Made by a program: the position numbers and the translations under genes | NCBI GenBank assembly: GCA_035630615.1 | Contig: DASQKI010000079.1 | Coordinates: 1-64,000, forward strand | Reading direction: 5' to 3' | Length of the DNA stretch: 64,000 nucleotides | Source of the DNA: DATFRX01 sp035630615 | GTDB taxonomy: Bacteria > Actinomycetota > Actinomycetes > Propionibacteriales > Nocardioidaceae | Notes under the pieces: model-generated | What the model saw: only the letters and a program-made list of their open reading frames with translations | The model's database searches: none | Told to the model about the DNA's origin: nothing | Shown: positions 35,392 through 43,645 of the stretch, one piece after another | Layout: every line of letters begins with the position of its first letter | Numbering within the stretch: the first letter of the stretch is position 1

Positions 35392-36315
35392 TCAGGGGCG
35401 GATGCGCGTCACCCAGTACGGCGTGTCCGGTGTCGGTGGCGTGTTGAACCGCGCGTTGGGCAGATACAGCCAGGGCCCGAACGCCGCCACCGTCGTCGGG
35501 ACGTCGAAGTCCGGACTGGTGTGCGTCGCGACCAGCGTCCCGGCCGTGCCGGCCCGGTTGAGTCGGACCTCGGCGACCTGGTTGAGCTGATTTTGCACGG
35601 CGTACAACGTCTTGCCGACCACGAGCAGCCCGTCGCCGGCAGTCAGCAGCGTGCCGCCGAGGTCGACCTCGGTAGCCGCGCCGGTCTCCGGGTTGACCCG
35701 GAACAGCAGCCCGGTGCTCGACTGCACGACGAGCAGCGCGCGCCGATCGGGGGTCTGCGCGATGCCGTTGGCGTTGAACCCAGGAGTCTGCTCCCATTCG
35801 CCACCCAGCGGAACCGCCTCGGCCTCGGCCGGCAGCGAGCCGTGGCGCCCGAGCGGCAACCGGTACAGCTCGGCGCGCATCGAGTCGGTGAACCACGCGG
35901 CGTGGCGGGTGAGTACGACGTCGTTGACGAAGCTCGGCTCGTCGGTGAACTGGTAGCTGGCCAGGATCTCGCCGGTGCGGACGCTCACCACCCGGCCGTC
36001 GCCCGCGTCGCCACCGGAGACGAACAGTCGCCCGCGCAGGTCGGCTTTCAGGCCTACCGATGGTGTGCCCGGTCCCTGACTGATCACGCGGCCCTCGCCG
36101 GTGACGAGGTTCGCCTGGTAGATATCGCCGTCGGCCCGAGAGCCGAACCACGCCAACGGCGCGGCGCCGATCGCGATTCCTTCGGGCAAGAACCCGTTGG
36201 GCAGTTCGATCCGGTCCGGGAAGGGCTCGAGCGCCTCCTCCTGGGCCGCCGTGGCCGGTGCAAGGGTCGCCACACCAAGTGAGGCGAGGAATCCGATCAG
36301 GACTGTACGGAACAT
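35392..36315 (-). CDS. Secreted beta-propeller protein, SMP-30/gluconolactonase-like
   Basis: A 307-residue exported protein with signal peptide (MFRTVLIGFLASLGVATLAP, cleavage near ATAAQ-EE) and repeated blades such as GLKADLRGRLFVSGGDAGDG, NDVVLTRHAAWFTDSMRAEL and FNANGIAQTPDRRALLVVQ. The pattern is that of SMP-30/gluconolactonase/LRE-region proteins. Catalytic metal ligands are not confidently placed, so an enzymatic role is open. It stands alone, convergent with the small secreted protein gene (36-bp gap). Confidence 0.7.
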   Translation of the reverse strand: MFRTVLIGFLASLGVATLAPATAAQEEALEPFPDRIELPNGFLPEGIAIGAAPLAWFGSRADGDIYQANLVTGEGRVISQGPGTPSVGLKADLRGRLFVSGGDAGDGRVVSVRTGEILASYQFTDEPSFVNDVVLTRHAAWFTDSMRAELYRLPLGRHGSLPAEAEAVPLGGEWEQTPGFNANGIAQTPDRRALLVVQSSTGLLFRVNPETGAATEVDLGGTLLTAGDGLLVVGKTLYAVQNQLNQVAEVRLNRAGTAGTLVATHTSPDFDVPTTVAAFGPWLYLPNARFNTPPTPDTPYWVTRIRP

Positions 36316-36403
36316 CGATCGCTCCCGTCGCGGGCAGTCAGCGTCACCTTAAGGTACGTCGGCGGAGCGGTCTTGGATGTCGGTGTCGCGCATCAGATCG
36401 AGA

Positions 36404-36452
36404 ACGTGGCGGATGCACCGAACTCCGTGTGGGTTCGGTGCATCCGTCACGT
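36404..36452. repeat. 49-bp palindromic element between the MerR-MFS gene and the propeller gene
   Basis: Arms 36404-36423 (ACGTGGCGGATGCACCGAAC) and 36433-36452 are inverted copies with one mismatch in 20 and a 9-bp loop. It lies downstream of the chimeric gene and upstream of the propeller gene on the same strand, so it could terminate the former. Size and form match the other palindromic elements in the window. Confidence 0.7.
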
Positions 36453-36507
36453 ATCGGTGAGGAGCCAGGGACGCCGGGCTCGGCCATGTCTGATCGGACG
36501 GACCCGC

Positions 36508-37602
36508 TCAGCCGGGTACGCCGGTATCGGCCGACACGGGAGTCGGCTCGAGATCCGTTGCGACCGGCGCCCGCTCCGGCGCGACCGCCGCGAACGTCGT
36601 CAACCCGAGAATCGCCGCCAGCAGCCAAAACGCGGTCCCGACACCCCAAGCCGAGATGGCCGCGCCGAGGGTCGGAGTGGCCAGCAGGACCGGTCCGGTC
36701 TGGGCGATCCCGAGCAGCGACTGAAACCGGGCCAGCATGTGCGGCGGCGACGCGTCGACGAACAGCGGGATGAGTCGAGTCGTCAGCAGCGACGTACCGA
36801 CGCCGACCAGGCCGACCGCGCACACCGCCGCCGTCGCGCCATGCGTCACGGCGAGCATCGAGGTGCCTGCCGCCGCGACCCCCGGTCCGGCAGCCGAGAC
36901 GACGCGGCCCGGCGCACCTCGCTTGGCAACATACGCGGTGACCGCGATGCCGCCGACCAGCCAAGCGCCTGCGATCATGCCCGTCTCGTGCGCGCTCCAT
37001 CCGCGGTCGTGGCCTGCAACGGGCAGGCACAGCATGATCAGCGGCAGCACGGTGACCGCCAATCCGACGACCGCCAGGAGAGTGGCCCGCACGCCACGGG
37101 CACGGCCGGCGGCGGCGATCCCCTGGGCGAGATGGCGGTGCACCGGCTCGCCTACCCCTCGCTCCGAATCGGGCTCGTAGGGCGGTCGAATGATCAGGAG
37201 GACGCCGAGGACGAGGGCAAACGTTCCGGCGTCGACGGCGGACGTGAGCGACAGCCCGCCGATGGCGAGGAGAATGCCGCCGGCAGCGGGGCCGATCATC
37301 CGAGCGCATTGCATGAGCAGCGACGTGATCGCCATCGCGCGGGTGAGGTCGTCGCCGGTGGCGAACAGCCGCGGAAAGACCCCGTCGGCCGGTCGACGCA
37401 GGGCGGCCGCGGCACCGGACAGCACGGCCGCGACGACGAGCTCGGCCCGCCGTACGAGGTCCGGCGTGTAGTAGCGGTAGCCGGTCGCGTGGTCGACCTC
37501 GGCCGGCCGGAGCAGTCCGCACTCGTCGTAGTGACGCAGTGCACTCGGCGTCAGCCCGACCGCCCGGGCGAAGGCCCCGATCGTCAACAGCGGCTCGCTC
37601 AC
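36508..37602 (-). CDS. Chimeric MerR regulator N-terminus fused to a truncated MFS transporter
   Basis: A 364-residue open frame joining two families. Residues 1-52 are a MerR winged helix (LTIGAFARAVGLTPSALRHY, CGLLRPAEVDHATGYRYYTP). From about residue 53 it becomes a major-facilitator protein (LVVAAVLSGAAAALRRPADG, AMAITSLLMQCARMIGPAAG) running to a normal MFS C-terminus. The MerR coil and effector domain and the first helices of the MFS (roughly 90 residues) are missing, as if a deletion fused adjacent genes in frame. A MerR-type promoter lies upstream (37686-37716). It is probably not a working transporter; DNA binding is conceivable but dimerisation is lost. A pseudogene is the likely status, though no stop or frameshift is visible. 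Confidence 0.78.
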   Translation of the reverse strand: MSEPLLTIGAFARAVGLTPSALRHYDECGLLRPAEVDHATGYRYYTPDLVRRAELVVAAVLSGAAAALRRPADGVFPRLFATGDDLTRAMAITSLLMQCARMIGPAAGGILLAIGGLSLTSAVDAGTFALVLGVLLIIRPPYEPDSERGVGEPVHRHLAQGIAAAGRARGVRATLLAVVGLAVTVLPLIMLCLPVAGHDRGWSAHETGMIAGAWLVGGIAVTAYVAKRGAPGRVVSAAGPGVAAAGTSMLAVTHGATAAVCAVGLVGVGTSLLTTRLIPLFVDASPPHMLARFQSLLGIAQTGPVLLATPTLGAAISAWGVGTAFWLLAAILGLTTFAAVAPERAPVATDLEPTPVSADTGVPG

Positions 37603-37685
37603 GCGCCCTCCTCGCTAGCGCTCGTCGCCCTCGCGAGCAAAGCTGCTGTGTTGAATTGTTCGCTCGCAAGCTCGCTCACACCGAC

Positions 37686-37716
37686 AGCTTCGGGCTTCAG
37701 GCCACCTGAAGGTCAA
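37686..37716 (-). promoter_or_regulatory. MerR-type promoter with dyad in a 19-bp spacer
   Basis: On the minus strand TTGACC (37716-37711) is followed by a 19-bp spacer containing the dyad CTTCAGG-N3-CCTGAAG (37695-37711, partly overlapping the -35) and a weak -10, GAAGCT. A 19-bp spacer with central dyad is the hallmark of MerR-activated promoters. It drives the chimeric MerR-MFS gene 84 bp downstream. Confidence 0.55.
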
Positions 37717-37786
37717 GCCGCTCGCGGTCGATGTCGGTCCGTGGCAGGGTTTGTAGGCGCTGACACCGCAGGCGACAGGAGTGGAC

Positions 37787-38530
37787 GTGAAGCACGAAGA
37801 CCCGGCCGAGGTCGCGCCCGACGTGTTCCTGGTCCGCGGTCGCGACGTCAACTGGGTGATCCTGCGCGACGGCGGCGAGCTGACCTTGATCGATGCGGGC
37901 TATCCCGGTGACGCCGACGCCGTCGAGTCGTCAGTACGCCAGCTCGGCCACCGGCCCGAGGACGTACGCGCGATCCTCGTGACGCACGCGCATGCCGACC
38001 ATGTCGGTGCGGTGAACCCGTTTCACGACCGGTTCGGCACGCCCGTCCTGCTCGACCCGGTGGAGGTACGGCACGCGCGTCGCGACTACCTCGAGCAGGT
38101 CGGCCCGGGACAGATCGCGGCGAACATCTGGCGTCCCGGTGTCTTGTCCTGGACGGTGCGGATCATCCGTAACGGCGCCTTGCGCGACGTCACCGCACCC
38201 CACGCGGAAGCCTTCGAGCTCGGCGGACCGCTGGACCTGCCGGGCCGACCGACGCCGGTCCCCACGCACGGCCATACGTCGGGTCACTGCGCGTTCGCCC
38301 TGCCCGAGGTGGGTGCGGTCGTCGTCGGTGATGAGCTGATAACCGGGCATGCGCTGTCCCGCCAAGAAGGTCCGCAGCTGCTGCCGCCGATGTTTCACCA
38401 TGGCAGTGGTGACGTCGCGAAGGCGCTCGACACCCTGGCTACCCTCGACGCCGACCTGGTTCTGCCGGGGCACGGACCGGCCCATCACGGGCGGATCGCC
38501 GACGCTGTGACCGTCGCGCGCGATCGGTGA
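37787..38530 (+). CDS. MBL-fold metallo-hydrolase
   Basis: A 247-residue metallo-beta-lactamase-fold hydrolase. The Zn-binding motif is LVTHAHADHVGAV (HxHxDH, about residue 70), with later ligands in PTPVPTHGHTSGHCAF, VVVGDELITGH and LVLPGHGPAHH. Such proteins hydrolyse thioesters, lactones or other esters; the specificity is not readable. GTG 37787 lies 5 bp after AGGAG; GTG 37781 would be too close to it. It is divergent from the MerR-MFS chimera. Confidence 0.82.
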   Translation: MKHEDPAEVAPDVFLVRGRDVNWVILRDGGELTLIDAGYPGDADAVESSVRQLGHRPEDVRAILVTHAHADHVGAVNPFHDRFGTPVLLDPVEVRHARRDYLEQVGPGQIAANIWRPGVLSWTVRIIRNGALRDVTAPHAEAFELGGPLDLPGRPTPVPTHGHTSGHCAFALPEVGAVVVGDELITGHALSRQEGPQLLPPMFHHGSGDVAKALDTLATLDADLVLPGHGPAHHGRIADAVTVARDR

Positions 38531-38555
38531 TCGACCTGGACGGGACGGGCTAGCG

Positions 38556-39137
38556 TCAGAGGCTCGGGAAGCGTGCCGCCCACGGTTCGTGGGAGACGCC
38601 GCTGGCGTTGATGACGTAGGACAGCGTTCGATACCAACCGGCGGTGATCACGAGCTCGAGGATCTGGTCGTCGGAGAACCGCTCGGTCAGTGCGGCGAAG
38701 AGGTCGTCGGAGACCCGGTCGGTGGCATGGAGTTCGTCGGCGAGCCGAAAGACCAGGGCCTCGTCCAGCGACCAGAGGGCGTCGTCGGCGGATCCATGGA
38801 CCGTGGACCGAAGCTGGGCATCGGTGAAGCCGAGCGGCTGGCCGAACGAGACGGCGTGAACGCCCCACTCGTACTCCGCGCCGCTCAAAGCGCAAGTGCG
38901 GTGGATCATCACCTCGCGGAGCCGGGGCACGATCCGGCCGTGGCCGAGGATGCCGGCACCGAGCGGCAACATCCGAGACATGAGCTCGTCGTGAACGGCC
39001 AGCGTGCGAAACAGCGCCAGTGGCTCGGTCGCCGAGTTGGGCGGCATCCACTTGTCGAGCGTTGCCTCGACGCCCGAATCATAGGGCGGCTCGAGTGGCG
39101 GGATGCGGGCCGCTGTGTCGTGTGCGTTCACAGGCAT
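38556..39137 (-). CDS. Carboxymuconolactone decarboxylase-like family protein
   Basis: A 193-residue helical protein of the CMD/AhpD-like family: PRLREVMIHRTCALSGAEYE, WGVHAVSFG, then FSDDQILELVITAGWYRTLS. The position of the AhpD CxxC...H motif reads CALSGAEYEWGVH, so only one Cys remains, arguing against disulphide peroxidase chemistry. The operator-like TGCTAC-N7-GTAGCA sits 12 bp upstream of its start. It lies downstream of an enolase-superfamily gene on the same strand and shares that operator type, so both are probably controlled by the HxlR regulator at 40412. Confidence 0.75.
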   Translation of the reverse strand: MPVNAHDTAARIPPLEPPYDSGVEATLDKWMPPNSATEPLALFRTLAVHDELMSRMLPLGAGILGHGRIVPRLREVMIHRTCALSGAEYEWGVHAVSFGQPLGFTDAQLRSTVHGSADDALWSLDEALVFRLADELHATDRVSDDLFAALTERFSDDQILELVITAGWYRTLSYVINASGVSHEPWAARFPSL

Positions 39138-39149
39138 CTCCCAGGTCGC

Positions 39150-39168
39150 TGCTACAGAAAACGTAGCA
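39150..39168. promoter_or_regulatory. Putative HxlR operator, copy 1 (GCTAC-N7-GTAGC)
   Basis: TGCTACAGAAAACGTAGCA is a 6-7-6 dyad directly upstream of the CMD-like gene. The same GCTAC-N7-GTAGC arrangement occurs at 40352-40372 in the HxlR promoter region. Confidence 0.55.
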
Positions 39169-39178
39169 CATCGGGCCG

Positions 39179-40339
39179 TTATGCGAGAAGCGATCGAAAG
39201 ATATCCTGGAGCCCGGCGCGGGTCTCGAAGCCGATGCCCGGAGCGACCGGCGGTCCGATCCGACCGCCCTCGACCATGGCGTCGTCGGAGAACCCACCGA
39301 ACGGTTGGAAGCTGACCGGGTTGGCTTCACTGCCGCCAAGGCCCAGACCCGCCGCGACGTGGAGCGAGAACAGATGTCCTCCATGCGGCTGAAATGCCGA
39401 TCGCGACCAACCATTGGCGCGTGCCACGCGGACGATGTCCAGGTAGCCGGGCAGCCCATAGCAGTGGGCGGGGTCGAACAGCAGCACGTCTCGATCAGCC
39501 CGGAGTCCTCCGTACCGGAACAGGTTGCTGGCGTCGGCGGCCGAGAAGAGCGCCTCGCCAACGGCCAGCGGATGCGGATAGGTCTCGGCGATCCGTGCAT
39601 GCGTCTCGAAGTCCAGCGGATCGCACGTGTCCTCGAACCATCGAAGCCGGTACGGGAGCAGCGCCTGCGCGACCCGAATCGCCGAGTCGGGGTCGTAGGT
39701 GTTCATGGCATCGACGGCCAGGTGGTCGCCGCCCGGAAGCAGGGCGAGAACGACCTCTATTCGCCTGAGATCCTGCGCTATCGGGCCAGCGCCGACCTTG
39801 ATCTTGACGTGTGTATAGCCGCTGTCGAGAAAGCGTCGGACCTCGTCAGTCAGGCGACGGATGTCGTCGCCCGGGTATCGATAACCTCCCGCTGCATAGA
39901 CGGGGATCGACTCAGCTGCGGGACGCCCCAGCCTGTCGGCGAGGAAGCGGAAGAGGGGGCGGTCCGCCGCCTTGGCTGCAGCATCCCACAGAGCCATATC
40001 CAACGCGCCCACCGCGACGCACCGCTCACCGTGTCCGCCGGGCTTCTCGCCCCGCATCATGCACTCCCAGGCTCGAAAGGGGTCGATGTCGTCGCCTCGC
40101 TCGCCCGCGAGCTGCTCAGAACCTGCGGCCATCAGCCTCGGCGCGAACCGCTCGCGGATCAGTCCGGCCTGGCCATAGCGGCCGATGGACGAGAAACCCA
40201 GGCCGACGATCGGCGAGCCGTCGCGACGGGCGTCGGTCGTGATCGCGACCGCGGTCGTGTCCAAGTCGCCCGAGCCGATGCCGGGATCGGCGAACCGCGA
40301 GATCGGTACGGTGCGTACCCGGACGTCCACGATCCGCAT
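39179..40339 (-). CDS. Mandelate racemase / muconate lactonizing enzyme family protein (enolase superfamily)
   Basis: A 386-residue enolase-superfamily enzyme. The catalytic-base region is YTHVKIKVGAG (KxK), metal ligands follow in AVDAMNTYD, RWFEDTCDPLD and AVGEALFSA, and the C-terminal acid/base region is QPHGGHLFSLH. The metal-assisted abstraction of a proton alpha to a carboxylate is shared by acid-sugar dehydratases, racemases and cycloisomerases; HVKIKVGA with a C-terminal His suggests a MR-subgroup dehydratase, not provable here. It is divergent from the HxlR gene and has the GCTAC-N7-GTAGC operator in its promoter. Confidence 0.83.
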   Translation of the reverse strand: MRIVDVRVRTVPISRFADPGIGSGDLDTTAVAITTDARRDGSPIVGLGFSSIGRYGQAGLIRERFAPRLMAAGSEQLAGERGDDIDPFRAWECMMRGEKPGGHGERCVAVGALDMALWDAAAKAADRPLFRFLADRLGRPAAESIPVYAAGGYRYPGDDIRRLTDEVRRFLDSGYTHVKIKVGAGPIAQDLRRIEVVLALLPGGDHLAVDAMNTYDPDSAIRVAQALLPYRLRWFEDTCDPLDFETHARIAETYPHPLAVGEALFSAADASNLFRYGGLRADRDVLLFDPAHCYGLPGYLDIVRVARANGWSRSAFQPHGGHLFSLHVAAGLGLGGSEANPVSFQPFGGFSDDAMVEGGRIGPPVAPGIGFETRAGLQDIFRSLLA

Positions 40340-40351
40340 GAGGGCATGGTG

Positions 40352-40372
40352 GCGCTACGCTCGATGTAGCGC
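40352..40372. promoter_or_regulatory. Putative HxlR operator, copy 2 (GCGCTAC-N7-GTAGCGC)
   Basis: GCGCTAC and GTAGCGC, 7-bp arms 7 bp apart, in the 72-bp divergent region between the enolase-superfamily gene and the HxlR gene, 13 bp from the former and 40 bp from the latter. Confidence 0.6.
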
Positions 40373-40411
40373 AAGCAGCCCGTGAGGAGCAGTGACGGTG
40401 AGGGTGACGAC

Positions 40412-40771
40412 GTGACCGACCGTGCGGGCCGACCGGCCGTCCCTGGGGAGCCGGTACGCGGGTCGCAGACCGGCCGGCCGATCATGGCGACATTCGACCT
40501 CCTCGGCCGGCGCTGGATGTTGCGGATCCTGTGGGAGCTCCGGCACGGCCCGGTCGGCTTTCGGGCGCTCCAGGCGCAGTGCGATCAGTTGTCGCCGACC
40601 GTCCTGAGCGCCCGGCTGACCGACCTTCGGACGGCGGGCCTCGCCGAGCAGGACGAGTCGCGAGCCCATCGACTGACGCCGCTGGGGGAGGAGCTGCTCG
40701 AGTCGTTGGCGCCGCTGCGGATCTGGTCGGAACGCTGGGCCGAGGCAACCGACACCGCTAGGCGCACGTGA
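40412..40771 (+). CDS. HxlR-family transcriptional regulator
   Basis: A 119-residue single-domain winged helix of the HxlR (DUF24) family: LLGRRWMLRILWELRHGPVG, FRALQAQCDQLSPTVLSARL, TDLRTAGLAEQDESRAHRLT. GTG 40412 is chosen for AGGG 7 bp upstream and a normal family length. HxlR proteins often sense electrophiles or redox compounds. The two matching dyads nearby suggest it regulates the enolase-superfamily and CMD-like genes and itself. Confidence 0.85.
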   Translation: MTDRAGRPAVPGEPVRGSQTGRPIMATFDLLGRRWMLRILWELRHGPVGFRALQAQCDQLSPTVLSARLTDLRTAGLAEQDESRAHRLTPLGEELLESLAPLRIWSERWAEATDTARRT

Positions 40772-40784
40772 GCAGGCGGCCTCG

Positions 40785-41213
40785 CTAGCTGGCTTCCGCC
40801 ACCACGGAATCGCGCCAGACGACGGCCGTGCCATCGAGGACGACGGTTCCGTCCTGGTCGACGATCCGCGTGGCCAGGGTCGTGACCGGCTTGTCCTCGC
40901 GAGCGTCGGTCACCTCGACCTCGGCGGTGATGACGTCGCCGGGGCGCACCGGCGCGAGGAACTTCCACGACACCTCGAGGAATACGCTGCCCGGGCCTGG
41001 AAGGTCCTCGGCCACGACCGCGTTGAGCAGCCCGGAGGTCACTCCTCCTTGGACCACGACGCCGCCGAAGCGCGACCGGGCCGCCAGGTCGTCGTCGTAG
41101 TGAATCGGGTTGCGGTCACCGGTCAGGTCGGTGAACAGCTCGATGTCGCGGTGGCGGATCGTACGGGTACGGCGAGCGACCGCGCCGATCCGTGGTGGGG
41201 CGATGGACGTCAT
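40785..41213 (-). CDS. MaoC-like hot-dog dehydratase
   Basis: A 142-residue single hot-dog protein of the MaoC/(R)-specific enoyl-CoA hydratase group. The catalytic Asp/His segment reads FTDLTGDRNPIHYDDDLAAR, followed by GGVVVQGGVTSGLLNAVVAE and the C-terminal FLAPVRPGDVITAEVEV. It would hydrate enoyl-thioesters. ATG 41213 is used; in-frame ATG 41222 is possible. It is convergent with HxlR (13-bp gap). Confidence 0.8.
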   Translation of the reverse strand: MTSIAPPRIGAVARRTRTIRHRDIELFTDLTGDRNPIHYDDDLAARSRFGGVVVQGGVTSGLLNAVVAEDLPGPGSVFLEVSWKFLAPVRPGDVITAEVEVTDAREDKPVTTLATRIVDQDGTVVLDGTAVVWRDSVVAEAS

Positions 41214-41267
41214 ACGAATCATTGTGCGGCCAGCCACGATCCGCGACTGCTCCGAAGCGGCGCCCGA

Positions 41268-42242
41268 TCAGGCCGGTTCGGCTCGAAATGTGCGCCGGTA
41301 CGACGTCGGCGAGACTCCCGTCAAGGTCCGCATGTGCGCCCGCAGTGACGCGCCGGAGCCCAACCCAGACCGGGCGGCCACGGCGTCGATCGGGAGGTCG
41401 GTCGTCTCCAAGAGTCGCTGGGCGTGTTGGATCCGCTGCCGGATGAGCCAGGCCGTCGGCGACTCACCGGTCTCGGCGCGAAACCGCCGGGTGAACGTGC
41501 GTACCGACATGCCGGTGGCACGCGCCAACTCGGTCACTCGGAGCGGCGACTCCAGCCGTTCGAGCGCCCACGCCCGGGCTGCAGCCGTCGACTGCTCGGG
41601 CCGTTCGGGCACGTGGCGCTCGATGTATTGGGCTTGGCCGCCGTCTCGCCATGGCGGCACGACAAGGTGGCGGGCGACCTGGTTGGCGACCTGCGTTCCG
41701 TGGTCGCGTCGCAGCAGGTGCAGGCACAGGTCGACGCCCGCGCTCAATCCGGCCGACGTCAAAACGTCACCGTCGTCGGTGTAGAGGACGGCCTCGTCGA
41801 GCTGCACGGCGGGATAGAGCCGAACGAAGTCGTCGACGTACTTCCAATGCGTTGTCGCCGGACGACCGTCGAGGAGCCCGGCGGCTGCGAGCACGAACGC
41901 GCCGGTGCAGATCGACACGAGCCGGGTGCCGGGGCGTACGGAGGCCAGGGCCTCAGTGATGTCGGACGGCACGGTTCCGTGCCACCGCGGGCCGTCGATC
42001 TTGGTGCCGGGCACCACGACGGTGTCGGCGGTTGCGAGCAGCGAGGCGTCGCCATGCGGGGTGATGGAGTAGCCGAGCGAGGCCGAGACGGGTCGACCGT
42101 CGAGGCTCGCCATCGCGACGTCATAGAGCAGCTCGCCGGCCTCGTCCTCGGCCTGACCGAAGACTTGCGGTGGGATGACCGCGTCGTAGCCCACGACCGG
42201 TTCCAGCAGGAGTACGACGACCCGATGGCGCGATCCGCTCAT
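41268..42242 (-). CDS. GlxA-type transcriptional regulator (DJ-1/PfpI domain plus AraC HTH)
   Basis: A 324-residue regulator. Residues about 5-170 form a DJ-1/PfpI class I glutamine-amidotransferase-like domain (VVVLLLEPVVGYDAVIPPQV; VSICTGAFVLAAAGLLDG with the elbow Cys). Residues about 220-315 are an AraC double HTH (VTELARATGMSVRTFTRRFR, ETGESPTAWLIRQRIQHAQR, GLGSGASLRAHMRTLTGVSP). It is divergent from an MFS gene with a dyad between, the usual layout for control of that transporter. ATG 42242. Confidence 0.88.
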   Translation of the reverse strand: MSGSRHRVVVLLLEPVVGYDAVIPPQVFGQAEDEAGELLYDVAMASLDGRPVSASLGYSITPHGDASLLATADTVVVPGTKIDGPRWHGTVPSDITEALASVRPGTRLVSICTGAFVLAAAGLLDGRPATTHWKYVDDFVRLYPAVQLDEAVLYTDDGDVLTSAGLSAGVDLCLHLLRRDHGTQVANQVARHLVVPPWRDGGQAQYIERHVPERPEQSTAAARAWALERLESPLRVTELARATGMSVRTFTRRFRAETGESPTAWLIRQRIQHAQRLLETTDLPIDAVAARSGLGSGASLRAHMRTLTGVSPTSYRRTFRAEPA

Positions 42243-42265
42243 GGCCCGATCCTGACACATGTTGG

Positions 42266-42295
42266 CGGATCAGCCACTCGTTCAGCCATGATCCG
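42266..42295. promoter_or_regulatory. Possible operator between GlxA-type regulator and MFS gene
   Basis: CGGATCA (42266-42272) and TGATCCG (42289-42295) form a 7-bp dyad with a 16-bp spacer in the 71-bp divergent region. No other motif stands out. Confidence 0.3.
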
Positions 42296-42313
42296 ATCAG
42301 GAGGATGGTCGCT

Positions 42314-43627
42314 GTGGCGCAGTCTTCGGTGAGCGACGCGCAGGCTCCGGGTCAGCCGTCGCGGACCGGACTGCACTGGGCGTGGCTGGTCGCCGCGGTG
42401 ACCTTCGTGACTCTCGTCGGCGCCGCCGCATTCCGCTCGGTGCCGGGCGTCCTGATGGACCCACTGCACGAGGAGTTCGGCTGGTCGCACGGCACCATCG
42501 GGCTCGCGGTGTCGGTGAACCTCATGCTGTTCGGGTTGTTCTCGCCATTCGCCGCCGCGCTGATGGACCGGTTCGGCGTTCGCCGAGTCGTGGTCGTGGC
42601 GCTGGTGCTGGTCGCGGCCGGGAGCGGTCTGACCGTGTTCATGAGCCAGGCCTGGCAGCTCGTGCTGCTCTGGGGTGTCCTCGTCGGCGTGGGCACCGGT
42701 TCGATGTCGATGGCGTTCGTCGCAACCGTCACGACGCGGTGGTTCGTCGCCCGACGCGGGTTGGTGAGCGGCGTACTCACGGCCGGCAACGCCACCGGCC
42801 AGCTGGTGTTTCTCCCTGTGGTGGCGCACCTCGCCACGCACCACGGCTGGCGCACCGCCGCCTTGACGGCCGCGGTCGCCGCGCTCGCGGTCGTACCGCT
42901 CGTGCTCCTGCTGCTGCGCGACCATCCGGCCGACGTCGGCGTCACGGCGTACGGCGCGACCGCTGCCGACCCAGGTCCGCCACCGCACACGTCGACGGGT
43001 TCGAGCGCCGGCCGGGCGCTATCGGTGTTGGCGACGGCGGCGCGGTCGTCGACGTTTTGGCTGTTGGCCGGTGGCTTCGCGATCTGCGGCATGTCGACCA
43101 ACGGCCTGATCGCGACCCACTTCGTGCCAGCGGCGCACGACCATGGCATGCCCGCGACGACGGCCGCGTGGCTGCTGGCCGTGGTCGGGATCTTCGATGT
43201 CGTGGGGACGATCCTGTCCGGCTGGCTCACCGACCGTTGGGATCCGCGAGTACTGCTCCTGGGGTACTACGCCCTGCGCGGTGTCGGTTTGATGACGCTG
43301 CCGGCGTTGCTCGGGCCGCATACCGAGCCGAGCACGTGGGTCTTCATCGTCATCTACGGTCTCGACTGGGTGGCCACCGTGCCGCCGACGGTGATGCTGT
43401 GCCGCGACCGGTTCGGTCCCGCCATCGGGCCGATTGTGTTCGGCTGGGTGTTCGCCTCCCATCAGGTGGGGGCGGCGCTGGCCGCGTTCGGCGCCGGCGC
43501 GATCCGCGACTCCACCGGGAGCTACGACGGGGCGTTTTGGGCCGCGGCGTTGCTCTGCATGGTGGCGGCCGGACTGTCGATCGCGATCCGGCCGGTCCGG
43601 GTCGACTCGGCGTTAGTGTCGAGATGA
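42314..43627 (+). CDS. MFS transporter (OFA/monocarboxylate-like)
   Basis: A 437-residue membrane protein with about twelve hydrophobic helices and MFS loop motifs (ALMDRFGVRRVVVVALVLVA; second half GWLTDRWDPRVLLLGYYALR). The pattern of a helix-1 region AWLVAAVTFVTLVGAAAFRS, with a long central loop, resembles oxalate/formate and monocarboxylate porters. GTG 42314 is preferred because AGGAGG lies 9 bp upstream; ATG 42305 would directly touch it. Likely controlled by the divergent GlxA-type regulator. Confidence 0.85.
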   Translation: MAQSSVSDAQAPGQPSRTGLHWAWLVAAVTFVTLVGAAAFRSVPGVLMDPLHEEFGWSHGTIGLAVSVNLMLFGLFSPFAAALMDRFGVRRVVVVALVLVAAGSGLTVFMSQAWQLVLLWGVLVGVGTGSMSMAFVATVTTRWFVARRGLVSGVLTAGNATGQLVFLPVVAHLATHHGWRTAALTAAVAALAVVPLVLLLLRDHPADVGVTAYGATAADPGPPPHTSTGSSAGRALSVLATAARSSTFWLLAGGFAICGMSTNGLIATHFVPAAHDHGMPATTAAWLLAVVGIFDVVGTILSGWLTDRWDPRVLLLGYYALRGVGLMTLPALLGPHTEPSTWVFIVIYGLDWVATVPPTVMLCRDRFGPAIGPIVFGWVFASHQVGAALAAFGAGAIRDSTGSYDGAFWAAALLCMVAAGLSIAIRPVRVDSALVSR

Positions 43628-43645
43628 GTCGATGACGGAGGCGAC

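Noticed and set aside
37620..37690. Imperfect inverted repeats GCGAGCAA / TTCGCTCGC upstream of the MerR-MFS gene
   Set aside because: Arms are short and interrupted, and no copy elsewhere was seen, unlike the other palindromic elements.
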